From Bog-473 sp963783245 (GTDB lineage Bacteria > Actinomycetota > Acidimicrobiia > Acidimicrobiales > RAAP-2): 64,000 nucleotides of DNA. Both the position numbers and the translations under genes were made by a program. The stretch spans positions 9,556-73,555 of the forward strand of contig CAWAMS010000009.1 in the NCBI GenBank assembly GCA_963783245.1. Reading direction: 5' to 3'. Positions 36,794 through 46,587 of this stretch are shown in pieces. The notes beneath the pieces are model-generated. The model was not told the origin of the DNA and ran no database searches. It saw only the letters and a program-made list of their open reading frames with translations. Within the stretch, counting starts at the first letter, position 1, and every line of letters begins with the position of its first letter.

Positions 36794-37654
36794 ATGGAGA
36801 TCCAAAGGGTTGGCGTCGTCGGCTGCGGCCTCATGGGATCGGGCATCACCGAGGCGGCCGCCAGGGCCGGCTTGGACGTCCGTGTGGTCGACCTCGACCA
36901 GGCCAGCCTCGATCGGGGACGCCAGCGCATCAGCGATTCCATCGGCCGGGCGCAGAAGGCGGCCAAGCTGAGCGAGTCCGAAGCCGAAGCGGCCCTCGCG
37001 CGCATCGAGTATTCGGCCGACCTGGGCTCGCTGGCCGACCGGCAGCTCGTCGTCGAGGCGGTCGTTGAATCAGAAGCCGAAAAGGTGGCCGTCTTCGAGG
37101 CGCTCGACAAGGTGGTGGCGGCCCCCGATGCGGTCCTGGCCTCCAACACCTCGTCGATCCCGATCATGAAGCTGGCCATGGCCACGGGCCGTCCCAGCCA
37201 GGTCATCGGCATCCACTTCTTCAATCCGGTCCCCGTGCTGCCGCTGGTCGAGGTGGTCTCGTCGCTCCTGACCAGTGACGAGACCGTGGACAAGGCGGAG
37301 CGCTTCGCCACCGAGCAGCTCGGCAAGCAGGTGATCCGCTCGCAGGACCGCGCCGGCTTCATCGTGAACGCGCTCCTCATCCCCTACATCCTCTCGGCCG
37401 TGCGCATGCTCGAATCGGGCTTCGCCACCGCGGACGACATCGACATGGGCATGGTGAAGGGCTGCGCCCATCCCATGGGACCACTCCACCTGGCAGACCT
37501 CATCGGCCTCGACACCACAATGGCCATCGCGAACTCGCTCTACGAAGAGTTCAAGGAGCCGCTCTACGCACCCCCGCCCTTGGTGGCCCGCATGGTCGAA
37601 GCCGGATTGCTCGGCCGCAAGTCCGGTCGCGGCTTCTACGACTACAAGGCCTAA
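36794..37654 (+). CDS. 3-hydroxybutyryl-CoA dehydrogenase
   Basis: A 286-residue short-chain L-3-hydroxyacyl-CoA dehydrogenase. The NAD-binding motif GCGLMGSG lies near residue 10, followed by LASNTSSIPI, the catalytic His in IHFFNPVPV, and the C-terminal dimer domain (GCAHPMGPLHLADLIGLD; GRKSGRGFYDY). It starts at ATG 36794 behind GAGAAGAG. The bioA GTG is 4 bases after its stop, so it heads an operon with biotin genes. It interconverts 3-hydroxyacyl- and 3-oxoacyl-CoA. A link to pimeloyl precursor metabolism is possible but speculative. Confidence 0.92.
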   Translation: MEIQRVGVVGCGLMGSGITEAAARAGLDVRVVDLDQASLDRGRQRISDSIGRAQKAAKLSESEAEAALARIEYSADLGSLADRQLVVEAVVESEAEKVAVFEALDKVVAAPDAVLASNTSSIPIMKLAMATGRPSQVIGIHFFNPVPVLPLVEVVSSLLTSDETVDKAERFATEQLGKQVIRSQDRAGFIVNALLIPYILSAVRMLESGFATADDIDMGMVKGCAHPMGPLHLADLIGLDTTMAIANSLYEEFKEPLYAPPPLVARMVEAGLLGRKSGRGFYDYKA

Positions 37655-37658
37655 CCCC

Positions 37659-38962
37659 GTGACGGAGCACGACGCCGTCAACGACTGGATCGAGCGGGAT
37701 GCCGCCGTGGTCTGGCACGGCTTCACCCAGATGGGCGCCTACGCCACCAACGCGCCGCTCGTCATCGACCGGGCCGAGGGACGCGAGCTGATCGATGTCG
37801 GTGGCCGCCGCTACCTCGATGCGATCTCCTCCCTCTGGGTCAACACACTCGGGCACCGCGTCCCCGAGCTCGATGCGGCACTCATCGCACAAGCCGGCAA
37901 GGTGGCCCACAGCACGATGCTGGGCAACGGCAACACCGTCGTGATCGAACTGGCCGAGGCGCTGGCCGACGTCGTACCCGTCGACAACCCGCACTTTCTC
38001 TTTGCCGCCGACGGCGCCGTGGCCGTCGAGCAGGCCCTGAAGATCGCCTTTCAGTACTGGGTCAACCGCGGCGTCGAGGGCCGCACGCAATTCCTGGCCC
38101 TGGGCGACGCCTATCACGGCGACACCATCGGTGCGCTGTCCCTCGGCGACGGCGGCGTCTTCAGCGCCGTGTTCGATCCACTCTGCTTTCCCGTTCTGCG
38201 CACGCCCGGGTATGCCGATCCCGGCTGGGCGGCGAAGGCCTGCGCGGCCGTCGAAGCCCACGCGTGCGAGTTGGCCGCCGTCGTTCTCGAGCCGCTGGTG
38301 CAAGGGGCCTCGGGCATGCTGTGCGCGCAGGCGGAGGACGTCCGCGCGCTGGGCGAGACGTGCCGGGACCACGGCGTGCTGCTGATCTGCGACGAGGTGG
38401 CGACCGGTTTCGGACGGACCGGGACCCTCTTCGCATCCGAGCAGTGCGGGCTGCGGCCGGACCTGTTGTGCCTGGGCAAGGGGATCACCGGGGGGTATCT
38501 CGCCATGTCGGCCACGGTGACCTCGGGCGCCGTGTTCGAAGCGTTTCTCGGCTGTGACCTCGGACCGCAGACGTTCTTCCACGGTCACTCCTACGGAGGG
38601 AACGCCTTGGCGGCGGCCGTCGCCCTCGAGCATCTGCGGCTCCTCGAGGCGTGGGACGTCATGACGCACGTCAACGCCCGCGCGGTCAACTGGCCGCACT
38701 CCTCGCCGACCGCATCGCCCCCCTCCCGAGTGTCAAAGAAGTTCGCCAACGGGGCCTCATGGTCGGCGTGGAGCTGGCGCCGCCGCGGCCGGGACTGCGC
38801 TGGGGCCGCCGCGTCTGCGCCGGGGCCGTCGCCCGCGGCGTCCTGCTGCGGCCCCTCGGCGATGTCGTCGTGATCATGCCCCCGCTGACGACGACCGACG
38901 AGGAGATCGTGCGCATCATCGAGGCCCTCGAAGGCGCACTGCACGAGGTCACCGGCCCATGA
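37659..38962 (+). CDS. bioA: Adenosylmethionine-8-amino-7-oxononanoate aminotransferase (one frameshift)
   Basis: A PLP-dependent class III aminotransferase that converts KAPA to DAPA with SAM as amino donor, the third step of biotin ring synthesis. Motifs: LDAISSLWVNTLGHR, GDAYHGDTIGALSL, LICDEVATGFGRTGT, PLP lysine in LCLGKGITGG, and FFHGHSYGGN. A single-base shift near 38690 separates the last ~90 residues (VKEVRQRGLMVGVEL; PLGDVVVIMPPL). Joined length is about 434, normal for BioA. It starts at GTG 37659 and overlaps the bioF start by 4 bases. Confidence 0.92.
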
Positions 38963-40195
38963 CGACCGGCAGGCCGGACACCCCCACCACCACCGCTGCG
39001 GCCACGGACGCTCCCCCCCTCTCCATCTGGGCCGATCGGGTGCGGGCGCGTCTCGATACGGTCATCGCCAGTGGCCGGTGGCGCCAGCCCCGCGAGTTCG
39101 ACGCCTTCGGGCCCCAGGGGACGCTCGACGGAGCACATGTCGTCTCGTTCGCCTCCAACGACTACCTCGGTCTGAGCTCGCACCCGGCCGTCGTGGACGC
39201 CGCGGTCGCGGCGACACGGCGCTGGGGCACCGGTGCCGGCGCCTCCCGGCTGGTCACCGGTTCCCGACCGGTGCACACCGCGTTGGAGGTGGCCCTGGCC
39301 GAGTGGAAGGAGACCGACGCCGCCATCTGCTTCCCCACCGGCTTCGCCGCCAACCTCGGCGCGCTGAGCGTCCTGGGCGGCCCCGAGGTGCGGGTCCTCT
39401 CGGACGAACTGAACCACGCATCGATCATTGACGGCTGCCGGCTGTCGCGGTCCCGGCTGTCGATCTACCGGCACTGCGACATGTCGCATCTCTCCGCACT
39501 GCTGGAAGGAAGCCCCGGCATGCCGACGATCGTGGTCACCGACACGATCTTTTCCATGGACGGCGACGCCGCCCCTGTGAGCGAGATCGCCTCGCTGTGC
39601 CGCCGGCACGGCGCGCTCCTCCTCATCGACGAAGCGCATGCAGTCCTCGGGCCGCACCTGCCGCCGGACCTCACGCGCGACCCGGGCCTCACCCTGGTCC
39701 GAATGGGGACACTGTCCAAGACGCTGGGTGCGCTGGGCGGGTTCCTGGCCGGCCCGCAGGATGTGATCGACCTCATGGTCAACCTGGCCCGCCCGTACAT
39801 CTTCACCACCGGCCTGACGCCCGGCGACGCCGCGGCGGCGCTCGCCGCCCTCCGCGTGTTGCAGTCACCTGAAGGGAACGCGCTCGTGGTCCGCCTGGCC
39901 GACCTGGTGGCCCGCGGTCGATATCCCTCGCCGGCCCGACGACACAGGCGGTCCGCACGCGCCGGCGAGCCCCATCATCCCGGTCGTCCTGGGTAGCGAG
40001 GAGCGGGCCGTCACAGCCTCCGCCGCACTGCTGGAGCAGGGCCTGTGGGTGCCCGCCATCCGTCCTCCCACGGTCCCGGTCGGCACCAGCCGGCTACGCG
40101 TGACACTCTCGGCCGCCCACACCGACGCGCAGGTGCAGCAGTTGATCGAGGCGCTCGCCCCCCTGCGGGCCGCACTGCTGGCCCGGGTCGACTGA
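38959..40195 (+). CDS. bioF: 8-amino-7-oxononanoate synthase (one frameshift)
   Basis: A PLP-dependent alpha-oxoamine synthase that condenses pimeloyl thioester with L-alanine to give KAPA. Motifs: FASNDYLGLSSHP, GTGAGASRLVTG, LNHASIIDG, DEAHAVLG and the PLP lysine in GTLSKTLGALGG. A one-base shift near 39915 separates the C-terminal ~90 residues (PIIPVVLGSEERAV; VPAIRPPTVPVGTSRLRVTL), which stop at TGA 40193-40195. Total about 411 residues. ATG 38959 overlaps the bioA end. bioB is not in the window. Confidence 0.92.
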
Positions 40196-40200
40196 CGCAC

Positions 40201-40869
40201 GTGCGGTCCCGGCCCCAACGCCTCGTCGCGGTGGTCGGGACCGGAACCGGCATCGGGAAGACCTGGGTTTCAGCCCGCGTCCTCACCACCCTCCGTCAGG
40301 CGGGAGTAACCGTGGCCGCCCGCAAACCCGCCCAATCCTTCGACCCGGGAGAAGACCCGGCCGCACTCGACTCGACCGTGCTCGGCGCAGCCACGGGAGA
40401 ACCTTCCGAAACGGTGTGCCCCCCGCACCGCTGGTACCCGGTGGCGATGGCGCCCCCGATGGCGGCCGACGTACTCGGGCGGGATCGCATCACGACGGCG
40501 GACTTCATGGCGGAGCTGGCGTGGCCCGCCGCCGGCGTCGCTGTCGGTCTCGTCGAGACCGCCGGTGGGGTGCGTTCTCCGCAGACCCATGACGGCGACG
40601 CAATTGCGTTCATCGCCGCGTTGGTTCCCGACGTGATCGTGCTCGTCGCCGACGCCGGTCTGGGTACGATCAATGCGGTCCGTCTGTCCGTCGACGCCTT
40701 CGCCGGAGCGGATGTCATCGTGGTCCTCAACCGCTTCGACGAATGCGATGACCTGCACCGACGGAACCGGAACTGGTTGACCGAGCAGGACAGAATGACG
40801 GTCGTCACCCTGCCCGGCGAAGAGCGGGAGCTCGCCGTCATGGTGCGGGGCATGTCGGCCGCGCCATAA
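40201..40869 (+). CDS. bioD: Dethiobiotin synthetase
   Basis: A 222-residue ATP-dependent carboxylase that closes the ureido ring of dethiobiotin. The P-loop GTGTGIGKTW lies near residue 14, KPAQSFDPGEDP contains the catalytic lysine region, and VETAGGVRSP is the conserved EGAGG-like motif. GTG 40201 is 5 bases after the bioF stop. With bioA and bioF it covers three of the four late biotin steps. Confidence 0.93.
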   Translation: MRSRPQRLVAVVGTGTGIGKTWVSARVLTTLRQAGVTVAARKPAQSFDPGEDPAALDSTVLGAATGEPSETVCPPHRWYPVAMAPPMAADVLGRDRITTADFMAELAWPAAGVAVGLVETAGGVRSPQTHDGDAIAFIAALVPDVIVLVADAGLGTINAVRLSVDAFAGADVIVVLNRFDECDDLHRRNRNWLTEQDRMTVVTLPGEERELAVMVRGMSAAP

Positions 40870-40892
40870 ATCCTGGCCCGGGTCGTGCGAGA

Positions 40893-41903
40893 GTGCTGGC
40901 GATGCGGCAACGATCCCCAACCGTTCGAGACTCCATGCGCATGCGCATGCGCATTCGGCGCGGCGCCGCCGCACGCCCCGTCACCCGGGTGCGCGGCGCC
41001 GCGAGGGTGGGCGTCGTGGCCAAGTCGGCAGTCGTCGCGCTGGCCGCCCTGGTGGCGCTGGGCGGGACGGCACAAGCCACCTCGGCGCCGGCGTCGCGTG
41101 CAGCGGACGCGACGTACTACGTGTCCCTCGGCGACTCGTACTCGGTCGGCTATCAACCCGGGCTCGGCGCGACAGCGGGGTACACGGGGTATGTAGCGCA
41201 GAAGACGCATCTCACATTGGTCAACTTCGGATGTGCCGGGGCCACGACGACATCGATCATCAGCACGGTCTCCTGCCCCGACACGTTGCCGGACACCGCC
41301 GGCGGGGTCTCCTACCCCCGTACCACCCAGGCCGTTGCTGCTGAGGCGTTCCTGCGTGCCCACCGCGGGCACATCGGATTGATCACCGTCTCCATCGGGG
41401 GCAACGACGTGACCGGCTGCGCGACAACATCGAACCTGATCCCCTGCGTGAGCGAGGCGGTCGTCGGTGTAGGCCTCAACGTCACCCGCCTCGCCCGGGC
41501 GCTGCGCGCGGCGGCGGGTCCCCGCGTGCCGCTGATCGGGTTGACCTACCCCGACGTCGCCCTGGGCGCGTACGTCTACCCGTCACAGCCACCGACCCCG
41601 ACGCGCACTGCACTGGCCCAGGACTCGGTCCTTGGCTTCCGATTGCTCCTGAACCCGGTGCTCTCCCGGGCTTATGCCTTCGGCCACGGGGTCCTCGTCG
41701 ACGTGACGAAGGCTACCGGCGCCTACACCCCGCTGAGCACCACCACGGTGCTGGCACCGTATGGATCAGTCCCCGTTGCGGTGGCAAAGGTCTGTACGCT
41801 CACCTGGTTCTGCCAAGCAGGGAATATCCACGCCACCACGCAGGGGTACACCTTCATCGGCCGGCTCGTCGTGGCCCGCTTTGCCACCATGAAGAAGGCG
41901 TGA
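40893..41903 (+). CDS. Secreted SGNH/GDSL-family hydrolase
   Basis: A secreted esterase or lipase of about 336 residues. The N-terminus is strongly basic (RMRMRIRRG), followed by a hydrophobic signal core (VVALAALVALGGTAQA). Block I is VSLGDSYSVGY with the nucleophile Ser, block III is SIGGNDVTG, and block V is GNIHATTQGY, which keeps the His but has Asn where Asp is usual two residues before it. The domain resembles actinomycete SGNH lipases with conserved cysteines (FGCAGATT; VSCP; LIPCV). It starts at GTG 40893 or ATG 40902. Substrate unknown. Confidence 0.87.
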   Translation: MLAMRQRSPTVRDSMRMRMRIRRGAAARPVTRVRGAARVGVVAKSAVVALAALVALGGTAQATSAPASRAADATYYVSLGDSYSVGYQPGLGATAGYTGYVAQKTHLTLVNFGCAGATTTSIISTVSCPDTLPDTAGGVSYPRTTQAVAAEAFLRAHRGHIGLITVSIGGNDVTGCATTSNLIPCVSEAVVGVGLNVTRLARALRAAAGPRVPLIGLTYPDVALGAYVYPSQPPTPTRTALAQDSVLGFRLLLNPVLSRAYAFGHGVLVDVTKATGAYTPLSTTTVLAPYGSVPVAVAKVCTLTWFCQAGNIHATTQGYTFIGRLVVARFATMKKA

Positions 41904-41944
41904 TCGCGCACTCGGTCACCCGGCGTCGGGATCTACCGGCCACA

Positions 41945-43085
41945 ATGGACGGAATGTCGAAGACTCCGATGACCCGACGACTGGCGGCCGGCGCACTCCT
42001 GCTCATCGTCACCGGCGCGCTCTTGGCCGCGTGTTCATCGGCGAACAACGCAGGGAACAAGACAGCGGCGACATCGACCACCTCGACGACTTCGGCGCCC
42101 ACGACAACGGTGACGACGGTGCCGACGACGGGCCAGTTGCAGGTGTCGGCGAGTGTCGACGTCCCCATTCCGGCGAACGTACAGATCACCGCGGCCGAAG
42201 GGCCCGACGGTGCGGTGTTCGTGTCGCCCGAGGGTCACGACCCCACCACCATGACAGTGGTGTGGGTCGTCGATCCCCAGGGCCCAGCAGAGATCGCCGA
42301 ACACGTCAACGGTGGGGTGAGTGCGCTGGCGGCCGACGCCACCAACCTGTACGTCGTCGCCGACGACAGCGTGATCGGCTATACCCGCAGCACGGGCAAC
42401 CAGATGGGTCAATGGAAGCTGCCCCCGATCAACACGGCCAACACATCCGATGCCAGCCTGGTTTCGATGACGGCCGCCGGCGGCCAGGTTCTGGTCATGA
42501 TCGCCCAGGGCGACGTGCAGGACATCTACCGGATCGTTCCGACGTCCACCGCTGCAGCCAAAGAGATCGCCGAGGGAACCAGCGCCGCCTTCGGCCCTGA
42601 CGGATCGGTGTACTACGAACGCTCGGACAATCATCTCGTCAAGCTGAGCCCGACCGGGGTCAGCACCGTGGGGCCGGCTCTGGCGGACAATCCCAACGGG
42701 GAAGGCGGCGGCATTGCCGGCGTCGACGCAGTGGCCGGTGGGTTGGTGTGGATCAGCGTTCCCGCGGGGCAGGGACTGGACGCCCAGTTGAGCCCGTACA
42801 ACGCCGACACGTTGGCGGCCATGGGCACCTACACGGGATCGGTCTCCGAGCAGATCGTCGACACCTCGGCCGGTGGTCTCGTCCTCTCCGGCCCCAATGG
42901 GCCGGGTGAGTGCCCCCAAGGCGCGGGCGGTGGCCTCGATCAGCTGCGTCTTCCGCATTTCGCAGACGGCGCAACTGAGTTTTCCGACTCCGGTGGGAAC
43001 AGCAGTCCAACTGCTCGGCCCCGTCCCGACGGTGGTGACGGCCAGCACCACGTCGGCCGATCTGACCGTCGACCGGCTCTCGTAG
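41945..43085 (+). CDS. Secreted lipoprotein, hypothetical (frameshift near 3' end)
   Basis: An exported lipoprotein of about 380 residues. The signal peptide ends in a lipobox (GALLAAC-SS), followed by a Thr/Ser-rich linker of about 35 residues. The remainder is a series of beta-rich segments (AAFGPDGSVYYERSDNHLVKLS; NGGVSALAADATNLYVVADDSV) suggesting a beta-propeller-like fold. Near 42910 the frame shifts; the restored end reads VASISCVFRISQTAQLSFPTPVG and stops at 43085. No enzymatic motif seen. Start between ATG 41945 and ATG 41954. Confidence 0.72.
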
Positions 43086-43147
43086 GAAGGCCGACCTACA
43101 AGTCCAGGTACGGGGCCGGCCCTTCGCGAGACGCAAAATAAACGACC

Positions 43148-44509
43148 TCAGGCAAGCCGCTTACTGACATCCTCTCCGGCAGCAACGCGGTCCGCATACC
43201 GGTCGAGCCAGCCGTGGAACTTTTCACTCGCCTCGCGATCGGCGTCGAGTCTCGGGTAGGCCGGAATCTCGTAGTCGGGATCAACCGGAGGATGATCGTC
43301 GATGGGCTTGCGGGCCATCACCGCGTCAATCACCGGAGCGAGTCGCGTCGCCTTTTCCGCCTCTCGTCGCACTTCCCGGTCAACGAATTCGGGCATGACA
43401 TCACGGGCGAACAACTCGAGCGACTCCATGATGTGCTCGTGCCGGTTGCGACCCCCGGCACACGACAAGATGATCTGGTCGACCCCACATTCCTCATACC
43501 GAAGGAGATACGCGCGCACTTGATCGGGCGTTCCTATGGCGCCCCGCAAGCCGCTCGTTCCACCTTCGGTGACGCTCCGGGCGCCCAAGCGATCGGGCTT
43601 TGCTGCGGCAAGTGCAACTGCCTCGGGATCAAACCCCTGCTCGGATCGCCGCTCATGGTATTCGGCCCACAAATCACCCATACCCGGCTTGTTACGGCCG
43701 AATACGTAGTAATGCCCGAGCGAATATCCGATGAAGTTCGAACCGTCAGCTCCCCTACGAACGGCCTCAGCCGGGTCGGCATGGCAGAAGAATGACGTGA
43801 CGCAGGCGACGTTGGCGTTGACTGCGTCGCCGATCGGCACGCCTTCTGCCTCAAGCGTGGAGTAGTAGTCGTCAACCCAATGCCGCGCCTCCTCAGGATC
43901 GAAGAACGCGAACGCCAGTGCACCGATCCCCTTCTGGGCCGCGAGATGGATGGTCTCACGGCGACTACAGGCCACCCAGACCGGTGGATGTGGTTGCTGC
44001 GCCGGCTTGGGAACGACGTTGCGCGGTGGCATACGCACGTGCTCGCCGACGAATCCCGTGAACGGTGTCTCGGTCATGCAGCGCAACGCCACACGCACAC
44101 CTTCTTCCCACATCGCACGCTTGTCGACCGGGTCGATACCGAACGCGTCCAGTTCGGTCGACGCCGACCCTTCGCCGGTGCCGAACTCAACCCGCCCGCC
44201 GGATACCAGGTCGAGAGTCGAGACGCGCTCAGCGACTCGCGCGGGGTGGTTTATGGCGGGAAGCAGATGCACGATGCCGTGACCCAAGCGGATCTTCGTG
44301 GTCCGCTGCGAAGCTGCCCCCAAGAAGACGTCGGGAGCGCTGGAGTGCGAGTACTCCTCCAGAAAGTGGTGTTCAACCACCCATGCGGTGTCAAACCCGA
44401 GGTGGTCAGCCAGTTCGATCTGCTCGAGCGCCTCCGTCAAGACTCGGCGGTCATCGTCCACCGCCCAGGGCCGAGGCACTTGGTGCTCGAAGAACAGACC
44501 GAACTTCAT
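43148..44509 (-). CDS. Luciferase-like (LLM-class) flavin monooxygenase
   Basis: A 453-residue luciferase-family protein. The barrel signature is complete: MKFGLFFEHQVPRPW, LGFDTAWVVEHHFLEEYS, VHLLPAINHPARVAERVSTLDLVSGGR and EFGTGEGSASTEL. The ~80-residue C-terminal extension (RREAEKATRLAPVIDAVMARKP) is longer than in short LLM reductases, which favours a reduced-flavin monooxygenase. It is divergent from a PPOX-fold flavin protein gene across 67 bp, and could receive reduced cofactor from it. That pairing is inferred. Part of the 43-51 kb catabolic cluster. Confidence 0.88.
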   Translation of the reverse strand: MKFGLFFEHQVPRPWAVDDDRRVLTEALEQIELADHLGFDTAWVVEHHFLEEYSHSSAPDVFLGAASQRTTKIRLGHGIVHLLPAINHPARVAERVSTLDLVSGGRVEFGTGEGSASTELDAFGIDPVDKRAMWEEGVRVALRCMTETPFTGFVGEHVRMPPRNVVPKPAQQPHPPVWVACSRRETIHLAAQKGIGALAFAFFDPEEARHWVDDYYSTLEAEGVPIGDAVNANVACVTSFFCHADPAEAVRRGADGSNFIGYSLGHYYVFGRNKPGMGDLWAEYHERRSEQGFDPEAVALAAAKPDRLGARSVTEGGTSGLRGAIGTPDQVRAYLLRYEECGVDQIILSCAGGRNRHEHIMESLELFARDVMPEFVDREVRREAEKATRLAPVIDAVMARKPIDDHPPVDPDYEIPAYPRLDADREASEKFHGWLDRYADRVAAGEDVSKRLA

Positions 44510-44519
44510 TTCGAGAACA

Positions 44520-44547
44520 TAACATCTCTTTTACCATGATGATGTTA
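44520..44547. promoter_or_regulatory. Inverted repeat in the LLM/PPOX divergent promoter
   Basis: Perfect TAACATC-N14-GATGTTA in an AT-rich stretch between two divergent genes. A candidate operator for the TetR protein encoded at 45056. Position and symmetry only. Confidence 0.45.
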
Positions 44548-44576
44548 CCATTCGAACATAGCCCGGAACCTTTCGA

Positions 44577-45056
44577 TTGGAGTCTCATTTGGGTGGCGTT
44601 CGACTGAGCCGGGACGAAGCGTGGCGTTATGTCACAGCGGCCCACACGGGCGTGTTGACGTCTCTACGCCGGGATGGCAGTCCCGTGTCGCTTCCGGTCT
44701 GGTTCGTCGCGCTGGAACGCCGCCTGTACGTCACTGGTCCCGCTCGCACGAAAAAGGTGGCGCGCATCCGTCGGGACTCCCGCATTGCATTCGTCGTAGA
44801 GTCAGGGGCCCGATGGGATGAGCTCGTCGGTGTGCACTTCACGGGCACTGCGTCAATCGTGACCGACGATTCCGTCATCGACCGAATCAGTCCTCTGTTC
44901 ACTGAGAAGTACGGTGCCTACCGCACTCCAAGAGACCAGATGCCGATCGCCACAAGGACTCACTACGAGTCGGCGTCGGCGACAATCGAGATCATTCCTG
45001 ACGAGCGGATCCTTTCTTGGGACAACTCGCGGCTGTTTGCGGACCGTCCATCCTGA
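44577..45056 (+). CDS. PPOX-class (pyridoxamine 5'-phosphate oxidase fold) flavin/F420 protein
   Basis: A 159-residue split-barrel protein. Typical pieces are AHTGVLTSLRRDGSPVSLPVWFVA, LYVTGPARTKKVARIRRDSRIAFVVES and VHFTGTASIV. Such proteins bind FMN, F420 or heme. The start is uncertain (TTG 44577 is the first; TTG 44589 is possible). Its stop overlaps the TetR ATG (TGATG). It is likely the reductase or an auxiliary factor for the divergent monooxygenase. Cofactor not determinable here. Confidence 0.8.
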   Translation: MESHLGGVRLSRDEAWRYVTAAHTGVLTSLRRDGSPVSLPVWFVALERRLYVTGPARTKKVARIRRDSRIAFVVESGARWDELVGVHFTGTASIVTDDSVIDRISPLFTEKYGAYRTPRDQMPIATRTHYESASATIEIIPDERILSWDNSRLFADRPS

Positions 45057-45653
45057 TGCCATCCATTGCTCGGGAAACTACTGCGAGCACGGGGTTGCCG
45101 AGGCTCCCCCGAGCCGAACGCAAGGCATTGATCCTCGCCGCCGCAACCTCGGCATTCGCCGTTGGCGGCTACACAGCAACCTCCATGGCCGACATCTCAC
45201 GTATGGCCGGAGTCACGCATCTGATCGTGTACACCCACTTCGAGTCCAAGGAGAACCTCTACGACGCGGTGCTTCGGTCGGCACGTACGAATCTCGAGAA
45301 GGTGCTGATGGCTCCAGGTTCGATCGGAAAGTTCGGTCCAACCACCGCGACGGTGTTAGCCGCTGCCCGGGCGGGCGAAGAGCGCGTTCCGGGTCCTGTG
45401 GTGGCACGCTCCACGGGAACCCGCCTTCTCGTCTCACGCTGACGCCGCCCGGAATCGCCTCGAAGCTGTCACGAGAGAGGCTCTCGGTACCATCGGACAC
45501 GTGGAATGGGCCGCTCGAGCGACGGTATCGTACGTCGTCCAGGCCGTACTCGTCTGGGTTGAAGACGGCGACGAGAGGCTCGATCACCGGTTCGTGATGG
45601 CAACCGAGGCCGCGTTGAGGGCAGGTGTCCGCAGCTGGTCCAAATCCGGCTAG
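45056..45653 (+). CDS. TetR-family regulator (one frameshift)
   Basis: A TetR repressor of about 198 residues. The helix-turn-helix is AERKALILAAATSAFAVGGYTATSMADISRMAGV with THLIVYTHFESKENLYDAVL. Near 45380 a one-base change shifts the frame; the continuing frame reads AFRVLWWHAPREPAFSSHADAARNRLEAV... to a TAG at 45653. The N-terminal part alone (128 residues) would lack most of the ligand domain. It probably controls the surrounding catabolic genes. It overlaps the upstream stop and lies 22 bp before the DUF849 gene. Confidence 0.85.
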
Positions 45654-45675
45654 GCGGCTTGAACACAGGGGGAGC

Positions 45676-46587
45676 ATGAACAACGATGCCGTGATCATAG
45701 AGGTGGCGCTCAACGAGGCTGTAGCCCCGACCACCCATCCTGCAGTACCCCAGAGTGCGGAGGCCTGCGCCGTCGACGCGCGGCGCTGTGCCGATTCGGG
45801 GGCCGCAATCGTGCACTGGCACGCGGTGGGCTCCGACGGATCCCAACGACTCGGTGATGCCGAGCTCTACGGAGTCGCACTCGATGCGATGGATGGTTGC
45901 ATCCTCGCCTACCCGTCCTACCCGGTTGATGTTCCCGACACGGTGGACGAACGGCTCGGCCACTGCTTCACGTTGAGGGAGCACAACGGTCTTGAGCTTG
46001 GGCCCATAGACGCATCGACCGTGAACATGGTCTTTCAAGACGAATCAACAGGAATGCTGGGACCTCTCGAGAACACAGGTGGTCAGGAGGTGATCCGCAA
46101 TTCATTGCCCTTCGTGTCCGAAGCCGTCCGCCGCTTCGACGCTGTCGGGCTGGTGCCCACAATGGCTTCCTTCGATGTCGGATCAACCCGCACGATTGGT
46201 GCTCTTGCAGAAGCCGGGATGATCCCGCAACCGGTGCTGCTCAAGATATTTCTCTGGGGCAGCCCTCTGATCGGGCCAAGGCCAAGCGTAGAGGCGATTG
46301 ACCTCCACTTGCGCCAGCTCCCACCTTCAGTCGATGTGGAGTGGCTCGTTGTCCCACACGGCATCCGCGATCCATATTTCGTCGAAGAGTTGTCCGTTGC
46401 CGCTCTCGAGCGCGGTGGAGGCGTCCGGATCGGCATCGGCGACACGCCGACGGCGTTCTCCGACACCCCCAATCCTCAGCTGGTTGCACGTGCTGGCAGA
46501 TGGGCCGAAGCGGCTGGGCGCCCGATCGCCTCTGTTGCGGACGTGAGGGCGAGGTTTGGCTGCACTCGGATAAAGCCGGGCAAATGA
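45676..46587 (+). CDS. DUF849 / beta-keto acid cleavage enzyme (BKACE) family protein
   Basis: A 303-residue TIM-barrel enzyme of the BKACE family, whose founder is 3-keto-5-aminohexanoate cleavage enzyme (Kce). These cleave a beta-keto acid with acetyl-CoA to acetoacetate plus a new acyl-CoA. The zinc HxH is seen in AAIVHWHAVG; other landmarks are LGPIDASTVNMVF and GDTPTAF near the C-terminus. ATG 45676 follows AGGGGGAGC. It is coupled to an SDR gene and faces CoA-transferase genes, which fits acyl-CoA catabolism. The substrate is unknown. Confidence 0.87.
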   Translation: MNNDAVIIEVALNEAVAPTTHPAVPQSAEACAVDARRCADSGAAIVHWHAVGSDGSQRLGDAELYGVALDAMDGCILAYPSYPVDVPDTVDERLGHCFTLREHNGLELGPIDASTVNMVFQDESTGMLGPLENTGGQEVIRNSLPFVSEAVRRFDAVGLVPTMASFDVGSTRTIGALAEAGMIPQPVLLKIFLWGSPLIGPRPSVEAIDLHLRQLPPSVDVEWLVVPHGIRDPYFVEELSVAALERGGGVRIGIGDTPTAFSDTPNPQLVARAGRWAEAAGRPIASVADVRARFGCTRIKPGK

